Origin: Glutamicibacter mishrai
GTDB lineage: Bacteria > Actinomycetota > Actinomycetes > Actinomycetales > Micrococcaceae
NCBI RefSeq assembly: GCF_012221945.1
Contig: NZ_CP032549.1
Location: 2,232,001-2,296,000 of the forward strand
Direction: 5' to 3'
Length of the DNA: 64,000 nt
The stretch's first letter is position 1. The number at the start of each line of letters is the position of its first letter. The notes under the pieces were generated by a model, which saw only the letters and a list, made by a program, of their open reading frames with translations, made no database searches and was not told the origin of the DNA. The position numbers and the translations under genes were made by a program. Positions 56,053 to 64,000 of the stretch are shown in pieces.

Positions 56053-57105
56053 ATGAGCACCACGACACCCATGTCACGGCCGACAGCAAAGGCCGAAAAA
56101 CCCGGCGCGCCCACGGTTGAAAAGCTGGAAGAATCCAAAGCCGAGCGGGCCATGCGCCGCCGGCACCTGCGCGGCCGGCTGGATTTCAAATACTCGCCAT
56201 ACCTCTATATCTCCCCGTTCTTCATCCTCTTCGCGCTGGTCGGGCTATTCCCGCTGATCTATACCTTCGTGGTGTCGATCAACGACTGGGAACTGCTTGG
56301 CGGCGCCGGCGACTGGGTGGGGCTGGATAACTACAAGGCCGAACTGGCCTCGCCGCTATTCTGGAATTCGCTGTTCAACACCTTCAGCATCTTCCTGCTC
56401 TCCGCCATCCCGCAGCTGGTCGTCGCGACCTTCATCGCGGCGATGCTGGACCAGAATATTCGGGCGAAGACCTTCTGGCGCATGAGCGTGCTGGTGCCCT
56501 ACGTAGTCACCCCGGTGGCCGTGACGCTGATCTTCTCCACCGCGTTCGATGAAAAGTACGGGCTGATCAACAACCTGCTCGGTGCCCTGAACCTGGATAC
56601 GATCGCATGGAAAACCGACGTGTTCCCCTCGCATATGGCCATTGCGACCATGGTGAACTGGCGCTGGACCGGGTACAACGCGCTGATCCTGCTCGCGGCC
56701 ATGCAGGCGGTGCCGCGTGAACTGCACGAATCGGCGGCCATCGACGGGGCCGGAGTGATCCGCCGCTTCTTCTCCATCACCCTGCCCAGCATCCGCCCGA
56801 CCATGATCTTCGTGATCATCACGGCGACCATCGGCGGCCTGCAGATCTTCACCGAACCCAAGCTGTTCAACCCCAGCAGCTCGGTGCCGGGCGGCCCGGA
56901 CCGGCAATACCAGACCACCGTGCTGTACCTGTGGGACTTGGCCTTCAACCGCGGAGATTTCGGGCGCGCCTCGGCCGTGGCCTGGATGCTGTTCCTGATC
57001 ATCATCGTGATCGGCGTGATCAACTTCTTGATCTCCGGCACCATCGCCTCGTCATCGGATAAGCAGAAAACCCGCCGAATCGCTACCAGGAAGGGCAAAA
57101 AATGA
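56053..57105 (+). CDS. cebF: Sugar ABC transporter permease (CebF-like)
   Basis: A 350-residue inner-membrane protein with six hydrophobic helices and the permease EAA loop (ELHESAAIDGAGVIRRFFSI), a MalF-type signature. The start at ATG 56053 is preferred; GTG 56002 is possible. The N-terminus before the first helix is charged (KAERAMRRRHLRGR). It forms the import pore with the next gene's product. The ATPase is not encoded here, so it probably uses a shared MsiK-like subunit elsewhere. Confidence 0.85.
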   Translation: MSTTTPMSRPTAKAEKPGAPTVEKLEESKAERAMRRRHLRGRLDFKYSPYLYISPFFILFALVGLFPLIYTFVVSINDWELLGGAGDWVGLDNYKAELASPLFWNSLFNTFSIFLLSAIPQLVVATFIAAMLDQNIRAKTFWRMSVLVPYVVTPVAVTLIFSTAFDEKYGLINNLLGALNLDTIAWKTDVFPSHMAIATMVNWRWTGYNALILLAAMQAVPRELHESAAIDGAGVIRRFFSITLPSIRPTMIFVIITATIGGLQIFTEPKLFNPSSSVPGGPDRQYQTTVLYLWDLAFNRGDFGRASAVAWMLFLIIIVIGVINFLISGTIASSSDKQKTRRIATRKGKK

Positions 57106-57989
57106 GCAATGCGACCTTGCAGCGGACCGCCGCGCCCAAGCCGGTGCGCTTGGGGCGGGGCAAGAACTTTTCCGCCGATCGCCGCCCGGGATTCCTCACC
57201 TACGGCATCCTCCTGGCCTTCCTCATCGGCAGCACCTACCCGCTGTGGTACTCGTTCGTCATCGGTTCCTCCACCGGCGACGTGTTCTCCTCGGCGTGGC
57301 CACCGTTGCTGCCCGGCGGGCAGTTCTGGACCAACGTGGCCGAGGTCTTCGACTCGGTCGATTTCTGGGCGGCGCTGGGCAACAGCCTTATCGTCTCCTC
57401 GGTCATCACCTTCTCGGTGGTCAGCTTCTCCACCCTGGCCGGCTACGCATTTGCCAAGTTGCGCTTCCGCGGACGCCAGGGCCTGCTGGTCTTCGTGATC
57501 GCCACCCTGGCGGTGCCGACCCAGCTGGGCATCATCCCGATGTTCATGATGATGAAGCAGCTGGGCTGGACAGGGTCCCTGGGAGCCATCATGATTCCGA
57601 CCCTGGTCACCGCCTTCGGCGTCTTCTTCATGCGCCAGTACCTGGTGGATAACATCCCGGACGAACTGATTGAAGCCGCCCGTGTTGACGGGGCTTCGAT
57701 GATCGGGACTTTCTGGCATGTTGGCGTGCCGGCCGCCCGTCCGGCCATGGCGATCCTTTCGCTGTTCACCTTCATGACCGCGTGGACCGACTACCTATGG
57801 CCGATGCTCGTCGCCCCGCAAACACCTACCCTGCAGGTGGCATTGAGCCAGCTGCAATCTGCTCGATATGTCGACTACACCATCGTGATGACTGGCGCCC
57901 TGATGGCCACGATCCCGCTGCTGTTACTCTTCGTCATAGCAGGCAAACAACTTGTATCCGGAATTATGGCAGGAGCTGTAAAGGGTTAA
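57102..57989 (+). CDS. cebG: Sugar ABC transporter permease (CebG-like)
   Basis: A 295-residue permease of the MalG type, overlapping the previous gene by ATGA. It has six hydrophobic helices and the EAA loop ELIEAARVDGASMIGTFWH. Its stop is fused to the start of the glucosidase gene (TAATG). It partners the CebF-like protein. Confidence 0.87.
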   Translation: MSNATLQRTAAPKPVRLGRGKNFSADRRPGFLTYGILLAFLIGSTYPLWYSFVIGSSTGDVFSSAWPPLLPGGQFWTNVAEVFDSVDFWAALGNSLIVSSVITFSVVSFSTLAGYAFAKLRFRGRQGLLVFVIATLAVPTQLGIIPMFMMMKQLGWTGSLGAIMIPTLVTAFGVFFMRQYLVDNIPDELIEAARVDGASMIGTFWHVGVPAARPAMAILSLFTFMTAWTDYLWPMLVAPQTPTLQVALSQLQSARYVDYTIVMTGALMATIPLLLLFVIAGKQLVSGIMAGAVKG

Positions 57990-59407
57990 TGACTCACCAT
58001 CTATCTCAAGAATTCGCCTGGCCCAAGCATTTCCTATTCGGCTCGGCCACCGCGGCGGCGCAAATTGAAGGCGCCGGCCACCTCTACGGCAAGGAAGACT
58101 CCGTCTGGGACGCCTTCGCCCGCAAGCAAGGGGCCATCGCCGGGGGAGAAAATCTCGAAGTCGCGGTAGACCACTACCACCGCTATCGCGAAGATGTTCA
58201 GCTGATGCGCGAACTGGGCCTGGACTCCTACCGCTTCTCCACCAGCTGGGCCCGCGTCGTGCCCGGCGGGCGCACCGTCAACGAGCAAGGCCTGGATTTC
58301 TATTCGCGCCTGGTCGATGAACTGCTCGAGAACGGCATCCTGCCCTGGCTGACCCTGTACCACTGGGATCTGCCGCAGGCGTTGGAAGAACGCGGCGGAT
58401 GGACCAATCGCGAGACGGCCTACAAGTTTGTCGAGTATGCCGAGGCTGTATACGCAAAGCTCGGCGACCGGGTGCAGCATTGGACCACCTTTAATGAGCC
58501 GCTGTGCTCGTCGCTGATCGGATATGCCTCCGGCGAGCATGCGCCGGGCCGGCAAGAACCCGAGGCGGCCTTGGCCGCGATGCACCATCAGCACTTGGCC
58601 CACGGCCTGGCGACCCAGCGGCTGCGGGAGCTTGGCGCCAAGGAATTGGGAATTACACTCAACCTGACTAACGCTGTGCCCAACGACCCCACCGATCCGG
58701 TGGATCTGGAAGCCGCCCGCCGCATCGATGCACTGTGGAATCGCATGTACCTGGATCCGATCCTCAAGGGCAGCTATCCGCAGGACCTTTTGGAAGACGT
58801 AAGCCACTTGGGACTGGCCGAGGTGATCCAGCCAGGGGATCTGCAGATCATTCACCAGCCCATCGATTTCCTGGGTGTGAACCACTACCATGATGACAAT
58901 GTCTCGGGCCATCCGCTGCCTGGACGACAGCCACCTGCGGTGGTTCCCACCGACTCCGCGAAGTCATCGCCATTCGTTGGCAGCGAGTACGTGAGCTTCC
59001 CAGCGCGAGACCTGCCCCGAACCGCAATGGGCTGGGAAGTGAATCCCCAGGGCTTGCGCGTGCTGTTGAACCGCTTGAAGAAGGACTACGAGAATCTCCC
59101 GGCGCTGTACATCACCGAAAACGGCGCGTCCTACACGGACGTGCTCAGCGAAGAGGGAACCATCGAGGATGAGGAGCGCAGCGAATACATCTTGAACCAT
59201 CTTGATGAAGTTGCCCGATCCCTCGAAGATGGCGTGGATGTGCGCGGCTATTTCGTCTGGTCGCTGCTGGATAACTTCGAGTGGGCCTGGGGCTATGACA
59301 AGCGCTTTGGCATCATCTACGTGGATTACCAGACCCAAGAGCGAATCATTAAGAATAGTGGTCGCGCTTACGCAGGCCTGATCGCCTCCAATCGTACAAT
59401 GGCTTAA
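57989..59407 (+). CDS. Family 1 beta-glucosidase
   Basis: A 472-residue enzyme of glycoside hydrolase family 1. FGSATAAAQIEGA is near the start, TLYHWDLPQALEERGGW follows, TTFNEP holds the acid/base Glu, YITENGAS the nucleophile Glu, and LLDNFEWAWGYDKRFG forms the C-terminal substrate pocket. No signal peptide, so it acts in the cytosol on imported cellobiose or aryl-glucosides. The start codon overlaps the permease stop; the frame is open upstream to 57782 but the AAAGGG and overlap favour 57989. Confidence 0.94.
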   Translation: MTHHLSQEFAWPKHFLFGSATAAAQIEGAGHLYGKEDSVWDAFARKQGAIAGGENLEVAVDHYHRYREDVQLMRELGLDSYRFSTSWARVVPGGRTVNEQGLDFYSRLVDELLENGILPWLTLYHWDLPQALEERGGWTNRETAYKFVEYAEAVYAKLGDRVQHWTTFNEPLCSSLIGYASGEHAPGRQEPEAALAAMHHQHLAHGLATQRLRELGAKELGITLNLTNAVPNDPTDPVDLEAARRIDALWNRMYLDPILKGSYPQDLLEDVSHLGLAEVIQPGDLQIIHQPIDFLGVNHYHDDNVSGHPLPGRQPPAVVPTDSAKSSPFVGSEYVSFPARDLPRTAMGWEVNPQGLRVLLNRLKKDYENLPALYITENGASYTDVLSEEGTIEDEERSEYILNHLDEVARSLEDGVDVRGYFVWSLLDNFEWAWGYDKRFGIIYVDYQTQERIIKNSGRAYAGLIASNRTMA

Positions 59408-59505
59408 CACCTGAGCATGATGGTCCGCAGACCCATAGGGGGTAGCTGCGGGCCATCTTGCTTGCTTGGCTGATCTACAAACCCCCAGGACCTAGGCGCA
59501 GACGA

Positions 59506-60525
59506 ATGAGCACGCAAGAACCACGCAAGCCGCAGGCAACACTGGAATTGGTGGCGCAGAGGGCTGGCGTCTCGCGCGCCACGGTCTCGCGAGTGGTCAA
59601 TGGCTCGGATCGCGTCAAAGCGGATGCCAGGAAAGCGGTGGAACAGGCGATCCGGGAACTCAATTATGTGCCCAATCGGGCTGCTCGTTCCTTGGCTCAG
59701 GGGAGAACCAACTCGATTGCGCTTGTGGTCCCGGAAAACACCGCGAAGTTTTTCGCTGACCCCTATTTCGCCAAGGTCGTCCAGGGCGCAGCGCAATATG
59801 TCGCTGGCACCGAATTCATGTTGACCTTGCTGCTTTCTACCGAATCCGACCCGGCAAAAACCACTCGTTATCTCCAAGGCGGAAACGTTGACGGCGCCCT
59901 GGTCCTGTCGCACCATGCGGCCGACAGGTCTTATGCAGATCTGGGCTCCCTGCTCCCGATGGTTTACGGCGGGCGCACCATGAGTACCGACCAGAATGAA
60001 ATCTACGTTGTCGACATCGACAATATTGCGGCTGCGCGCCAGGCGACCGAGGTCATCATTGCCCAAGGCCGGACCAAGCTGGCGATGATTGCCGGCCCCC
60101 AGGATATGGGTGCCGGGTTGGACCGTCTAACTGGATTCCAGCAAGCCGTTCGAAACGCGGGCCTGGAACCCGCGGCAGTCGAAATCGGAGATTTCACGCC
60201 AGCGAGCGGGCATCAGATCATGCAGCGGCTGATCGGGAACAACGTTGACTTTGACGGGCTGTTTACCGCCAGCGCCCAGATGGGCTTTGGTGCGTTGCAG
60301 GCCCTGGCCGAGGCAGGAATCAAAGTGCCCGAGGACGTGTCGGTGACAGCGGTGGATGACGATTCATTTGCGCGCAGCTCCACTCCACCGCTAACCACCA
60401 TTGCGCAATTCCCCGAACGCCAGGGGGAGATCATGGCTGAATTGCTGATCAAGCGGATTCAAGGCGAGCAGGTTCCTGAATGGAGCATTATGGACACCCA
60501 GCTGGTGCTGCGCGACTCGCATTAA
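59506..60525 (+). CDS. cebR: LacI-family repressor (CebR-like)
   Basis: A 339-residue regulator. The helix-turn-helix and hinge are TLELVAQRAGVSRATVSRVV and NYVPNRAARSLAQGR, followed by a periplasmic-binding-like sugar domain (ALVLSHHAADRSYADLG, VVDIDNIAAARQATEVIIA, SVTAVDDDSFARSSTPPLT). It is directly after the glucosidase gene, and probably binds the two TGAGAGCGCTC boxes upstream of cebE. The ATG at 59506 is chosen because residues upstream are not family-like. Confidence 0.88.
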   Translation: MSTQEPRKPQATLELVAQRAGVSRATVSRVVNGSDRVKADARKAVEQAIRELNYVPNRAARSLAQGRTNSIALVVPENTAKFFADPYFAKVVQGAAQYVAGTEFMLTLLLSTESDPAKTTRYLQGGNVDGALVLSHHAADRSYADLGSLLPMVYGGRTMSTDQNEIYVVDIDNIAAARQATEVIIAQGRTKLAMIAGPQDMGAGLDRLTGFQQAVRNAGLEPAAVEIGDFTPASGHQIMQRLIGNNVDFDGLFTASAQMGFGALQALAEAGIKVPEDVSVTAVDDDSFARSSTPPLTTIAQFPERQGEIMAELLIKRIQGEQVPEWSIMDTQLVLRDSH

Positions 60526-60554
60526 CGAGCACATTGGTGCCGGAGAGAACATAA

Positions 60555-60584
60555 AAAATTCCCACTCATCTGAGTGGGAATTTT
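60555..60584. terminator. Bidirectional terminator between cebR and tRNA-Arg
   Basis: AAAATTCCCACTCA (60555-60568) pairs perfectly with 60571-60584 around a 2-base loop, with A/T runs on both sides. It closes the LacI gene and, on the other strand, the tRNA. Confidence 0.85.
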
Positions 60585-60591
60585 CAATTTG

Positions 60592-60665
<74 letters not shown>

Positions 60666-60828
60666 ATATTTATTTGTTGTCGCCTTGACGACTTGAATAA
60701 CTTTACACGAGTTTGAGGCGGAGCAAAAACCAAAATAGACAAAAGTGCCGTGATTCACAAAATATCTAGTGGAACGTGCATTGCTGTCGTGATCCAAGCC
60801 GAATTTTGGGGCGGGCAGCGGCCAAGGC

Positions 60829-61368
60829 TCAGCCATGCAAGATGGCTTGGTAGAGGTTGTGGTCCTGCCAGCGGCCGGCGATCTTGAGGTATTTCGGTGC
60901 CATGCCGATCTGGGTGAAGCCGTTGTTGAGCAGTACTTGCTGCGAGGCGTGATTATCAACCAGGGTGCTTGCTTCGATCCGGTGCAGACCGAGATGCTCA
61001 GCTGCTTCAACAAGTATTGCAGCCACCGCGCGTGAAGCCAATCCTTGGCCAGTGCATTCATGATCGACCCAATAGCCGAGGCTCGCGCTTTGGAAGGCAC
61101 CGCGAACCACGGAAACGATACTAAAGCGTCCAATTAATACGTCGTCGCGGAACAGTCCGTAGGGGTAGGCGAGACCTTGGGAGTTTGCGGCCAAGACCTG
61201 TGAAATATTCTGGGCCTGCCAAGCTTCGGTGAAAAACTCCTCGGCGCGTTCTGGTTCCCACCGCTTCAGATGCTCCCTGTTGCGCTGGTAGGAATGCGCG
61301 AGGTGCGTGGCGTCGCTGATGGCGAGCAGTCGAAGGGCGGTGTTCGAGTCAACGGGTAGCTGGCGCAT
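60829..61368 (-). CDS. GNAT acetyltransferase (RimJ/RimL type)
   Basis: A 179-residue enzyme with the GNAT core: LGYWVDHECTGQGLASRAVA holds the acetyl-CoA pyrophosphate loop (Gln/Gly-x-Gly), and HRIEASTLVDNHASQQVLLN is the RimJ/L C-terminal pattern. AGGAGAAG precedes the ATG at 61368; the longer frame from 61434 enters the tRNA flank. It lies between the two identical tRNA-Arg genes. Target unknown: it may act on ribosomal proteins or small molecules. Confidence 0.88.
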   Translation of the reverse strand: MRQLPVDSNTALRLLAISDATHLAHSYQRNREHLKRWEPERAEEFFTEAWQAQNISQVLAANSQGLAYPYGLFRDDVLIGRFSIVSVVRGAFQSASLGYWVDHECTGQGLASRAVAAILVEAAEHLGLHRIEASTLVDNHASQQVLLNNGFTQIGMAPKYLKIAGRWQDHNLYQAILHG

Positions 61369-61388
61369 AAACTTCTCCTGGGAAACAA

Positions 61389-61418
61389 AAAATTCCCACT
61401 CAAGTGAGTGGGAATTTT
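61389..61418. terminator. Bidirectional terminator next to tRNA-Arg copy 2
   Basis: The same 14-bp arms as at 60555-60584, with a different 2-base loop (61389-61402 and 61405-61418). Confidence 0.85.
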
Positions 61419-61425
61419 CAATTTG

Positions 61426-61499
<74 letters not shown>

Positions 61500-61637
61500 A
61501 TATTCTTTTGTTGATCCGTTCTCACGAACCTCGAATTACTATACAGGTCGTTTTGGGCATGTACAAATCGACGGGCAAAGCTACCGCGCCCAGGTGAACA
61601 AAAGGTTATGTGAAGCAAGTGAAAGGGTACCGGTATA

Positions 61638-61653
61638 CGTGACCTTCATCACA
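61638..61653. promoter_or_regulatory. CRP/GlxR-like site upstream of pckG
   Basis: CGTGACCTTCATCACA matches the TGTGA-N6-TCACA consensus at nine of ten conserved positions. It lies about 165 bp before pckG, a gene often under cAMP-CRP/GlxR control in actinobacteria. The regulatory link is inference. Confidence 0.5.
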
Positions 61654-61815
61654 TATTTCAGTATTTGATTCCATCTTATCCCGCGGAATTTCGGGAATTT
61701 TGAACAAGCTGCTTTCGGGGAGCAGGAATTCTGAGGTCTCAATCACACCGAAGTGGCACGGTGCTCCGCCTAGCCTTGATTCATTGCTAGTTGAGCCCAA
61801 TGGAGGGAACAAATA

Positions 61816-63648
61816 ATGAGCACGAGCTCGGATCAGACCGTAATCGACGCAGCGGCGACTTCGCACAAGGAGTTGGCAAGCTGGGTCGAAGAAGTGGCCG
61901 CCCTGACGAAGCCGGATCGTGTTTATTGGGTAGACGGTTCAGCTGAAGAAGCCGATCGACTGACTGCAGAGTTGGTAGAGGCCGGAACGCTCGTTAAGCT
62001 GACTGATCCAAACTTCCCTAATTCCTACGCTGGCTTCTCGGACCCCAAGGACGTTGCGCGTGTAGAAGAGCGCACCTTCATCTGCTCGAAGAAGAAGGAA
62101 GACGCCGGCTTCACCAATAACTGGGAAGACCCGGACAAGATGAAGTCCATGCTCAATGGGCTGTTCGACGGCTCGATGCGCGGACGCACGATGTACGTGA
62201 TCCCGTTTGTCATGGGACCACTGGACGCGGAAACTCCTGCCTACGGTGTGGAAATCACCGACTCCGCCTACGTGGTCGCATCCATGCGCATCATGGCCAG
62301 GATCGGCACCGAGGTCCTGCGCAAGATGGAAGCGGAGAACGCCTTCTTCGTGCCAGCCTTGCACTCGGTGGGCGCACCGCTCAAGCCGGGCCAGGAAGAC
62401 GTTGCATGGCCATGCAATGAGAACAAGTGGATCGTACACTTCCCAGAAGAGCGCTCCATCATGTCCTACGGTTCGGGCTACGGCGGCAACGCGCTGCTGG
62501 GCAAGAAGTGCTACTCGCTGCGTATCGCTTCGGCGATGGCCCGCGATGAGGGCTGGCTTGCAGAGCACATGCTCATCTTGAAGCTGACCAGCCCGCAGAA
62601 CAAGGCGTACCACATTGCCGCGGCCTTCCCATCGGCCTGCGGCAAGACCAACCTCGCGCTGCTGGATCCGACCATCGAAGGCTGGAAGGCCGAGACCCTG
62701 GGCGATGACATCAACTGGATGCGCATCGGCAAGGACGGCGAGCTGCGCGGCGTCAACCCTGAGTACGGCCTGTTCGGCGTGGCTCCAGGCACCGGCTGGT
62801 CCACCAATCCGAACGCCATGCGCGCCATCTCCAAGGGCAACAACATCTTCACCAACGTTGCGCTGACCGATGAGGGCGGCGTCTGGTGGGAAGGCATGAC
62901 CGACGAGGCTCCAGCGCACCTGACCGACTGGCTGGGCAACGACTGGACCCCTGAGTCCGGCCGTCCCGCTGCGCACCCGAACTCGCGCTTCTGCACCCCG
63001 ATCGATCAGGTCGACATGCTCTCCGAGGACTACTACTCGCCAAATGGCGTGAAGATCGACGCGATCCTGTTCGGCGGCCGCCGCAAGACCACCATCCCGC
63101 TGGTGACCGAAGCACGCAGCTGGACCAACGGCATCTTCATGGGTTCGACCCTGTCCTCGGAGACCACCGCGGCCGCTGCCGGCGCAACCGGCGTGATCCG
63201 CCGCGACCCAATGGCGATGCTGCCATTCATCGGCTACAACGCAGGCGACTACCTGAACCACTGGGACAAGATCTCGGACAAGCTCAACCCGGAGCAGATG
63301 CCGAAGATCTTCCTGGTCAACTGGTTCCGCCGCACCGCTGACGGCGGTTTCGCATGGCCAGGGTTCGGCGACAACTCGCGCGTGCTCAAGTGGGCCATCG
63401 AGCGCATTGAAGGCACCGCTGACGCCAAGGAGACCATCATCGGCAACGTGCCAACCGGCGAATCGTTGGACCTGACCGGTCTGGAAGGCTTCACCCCGGC
63501 CGACGTCGAGGTCGCAGTGGCCGTCAACAAGGATGAATGGGCCACCGAAGTCGAGGGCATCGAAGAATGGTACGCCAACTTCGGCGATGCTTTGCCAGCC
63601 TCGCTGCGTGCCGAGCTCGACGGCCTCAAGGAACGACTGGGCGCCTAG
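61816..63648 (+). CDS. pckG: Phosphoenolpyruvate carboxykinase (GTP)
   Basis: A 610-residue gluconeogenic enzyme that converts oxaloacetate and GTP to phosphoenolpyruvate. The P-loop is [16 protein letters not shown] with the reactive Cys next to it, and further motifs are [30 protein letters not shown] and [20 protein letters not shown], as in GTP-type enzymes. GGAGGG precedes the ATG. The gene is complete and highly codon-biased (C/G-ending), a sign of strong expression. Confidence 0.97.
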   Translation: MSTSSDQTVIDAAATSHKELASWVEEVAALTKPDRVYWVDGSAEEADRLTAELVEAGTLVKLTDPNFPNSYAGFSDPKDVARVEERTFICSKKKEDAGFTNNWEDPDKMKSMLNGLFDGSMRGRTMYVIPFVMGPLDAETPAYGVEITDSAYVVASMRIMARIGTEVLRKMEAENAFFVPALHSVGAPLKPGQEDVAWPCNENKWIVHFPEERSIMSYGSGYGGNALLGKKCYSLRIASAMARDEGWLAEHMLILKLTSPQNKAYHIAAAFPSACGKTNLALLDPTIEGWKAETLGDDINWMRIGKDGELRGVNPEYGLFGVAPGTGWSTNPNAMRAISKGNNIFTNVALTDEGGVWWEGMTDEAPAHLTDWLGNDWTPESGRPAAHPNSRFCTPIDQVDMLSEDYYSPNGVKIDAILFGGRRKTTIPLVTEARSWTNGIFMGSTLSSETTAAAAGATGVIRRDPMAMLPFIGYNAGDYLNHWDKISDKLNPEQMPKIFLVNWFRRTADGGFAWPGFGDNSRVLKWAIERIEGTADAKETIIGNVPTGESLDLTGLEGFTPADVEVAVAVNKDEWATEVEGIEEWYANFGDALPASLRAELDGLKERLGA

Positions 63649-63677
63649 CAAAACTGGATCTCCCGCAGATCCGCGAA

Positions 63678-63723
63678 TGGGAATGCCCCGGCCACTGGAC
63701 TTCCAGTGGCCGGGGCATTCCCA
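63678..63723. terminator. 22-bp perfect hairpin after pckG
   Basis: 63678-63699 pairs perfectly with 63702-63723 around CT. There is no T run afterwards, so it may end pckG in a tail-less way or stabilise its mRNA. Confidence 0.7.
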
Positions 63724-63816
63724 TGCCCAGCCAAGTAATTGTCACAATCTGGGTACAGTTTCCACACACCGGGTTGAAGTGGGTGCAAAATCAACTATGT
63801 GTGAAAAGATTGCCCT

Positions 63817-64000
63817 ATGGTTTTGGCACGATTGATTCTCGGGCTGCTGTGCTTGTCGCCCATGACTGGCTACGAGCTCAAGAAGCACTTTGACTCCTCT
63901 ATCAACCACTTCTGGAACGCAGACAAGGCGCAGATCTACCGCACGTTGGCGCAGCTGGTGGACAAGGGATACGCCACCGTGCGCACCGTCGCGCAATCGA
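63817..64000 (+). CDS. PadR-family regulator (partial)
   Basis: The first 61 residues are visible before the window ends. LARLILGLLCLSPMTGYELK and NHFWNADKAQIYRTLAQLVD are the PadR winged-helix signature. No ribosome binding site is clear before ATG 63817. PadR proteins usually repress stress or efflux genes; the target is outside the window. Confidence 0.85.
   Translation, partial: MVLARLILGLLCLSPMTGYELKKHFDSSINHFWNADKAQIYRTLAQLVDKGYATVRTVAQS

Noticed and set aside
61939..63651. A 570-residue minus-strand frame over pckG
   Set aside because: The plus strand encodes a complete PEP carboxykinase with all motifs; the antisense frame is a by-product of its GC-rich third positions.

Overview
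The window is chromosomal DNA of a moderately GC-rich actinobacterium, most likely a Micrococcaceae member of the Arthrobacter/Glutamicibacter group. This rests on gene content (a 13E12/DUF222 HNH protein, YhgE/Pip exporter, GTP-dependent PEP carboxykinase, CebR-type sugar control), several probably leaderless starts and actinophage-style gene order. No database search was possible, so the genus is inference.

Layout. (1) 1-3633: the end of an unknown gene, an HNH/13E12 protein, a YaeQ-family nuclease-like protein and a secreted glycerophosphodiesterase. (2) 3634-39879: a complete-looking siphovirus-type prophage of about 36.2 kb. It lies between two exact 21-bp direct repeats; the right copy is the 3' end of tRNA-Ser(CGA), and the phage supplies a replacement tRNA end plus a terminator. 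(3) 39860-64000: host genes. These are tRNA-Ser, tadA, upp, a two-component system, an orphan winged-helix regulator, a SixA-like phosphatase, a P-loop protein with an ABC-like protein lacking Walker A, a TetR-YhgE-ABC operon under a 30-bp perfect palindrome, a secreted nuclease, a cellobiose/beta-glucoside operon with a LacI regulator, two tRNA-Arg(ACG) copies around an acetyltransferase, pckG, and the start of a PadR regulator.

Prophage order, left to right: ImmA-type protease and repressor (minus strand); a divergent operator/promoter region with mirror-image GTTGC sites; early regulators and an antirepressor; a replication block (initiator with internal iterons and a perfect DnaA box, a helicase-loader candidate, DnaB helicase); a two-gene insert (NdpA-like nucleoid protein plus RelA/SpoT nucleotidyltransferase); two HNH proteins; terminase, portal, scaffold, capsid, connectors and tail genes, with a -1 frameshift in the tail chaperones; tape measure and baseplate genes; a reverse-strand HEPN-like gene; a lysis cassette; then accessory genes (AlbA_2/ATPase protein, GlsB-like membrane protein, four small helix-turn-helix genes) and a tyrosine integrase beside attR.

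The best candidate for an undescribed system is the NdpA-like/RelA-SpoT pair at 11146-13238. Next come the HEPN-like gene at 31860-32432, the duplicated pair of small HTH genes at 37495-38565, and the mirrored immunity switch at 4742-4869. Perfect hairpins recur at gene boundaries along the prophage late operon. Starts were moved inward from the longest reading frame wherever a ribosome binding site, a gene overlap or a family alignment favoured it.
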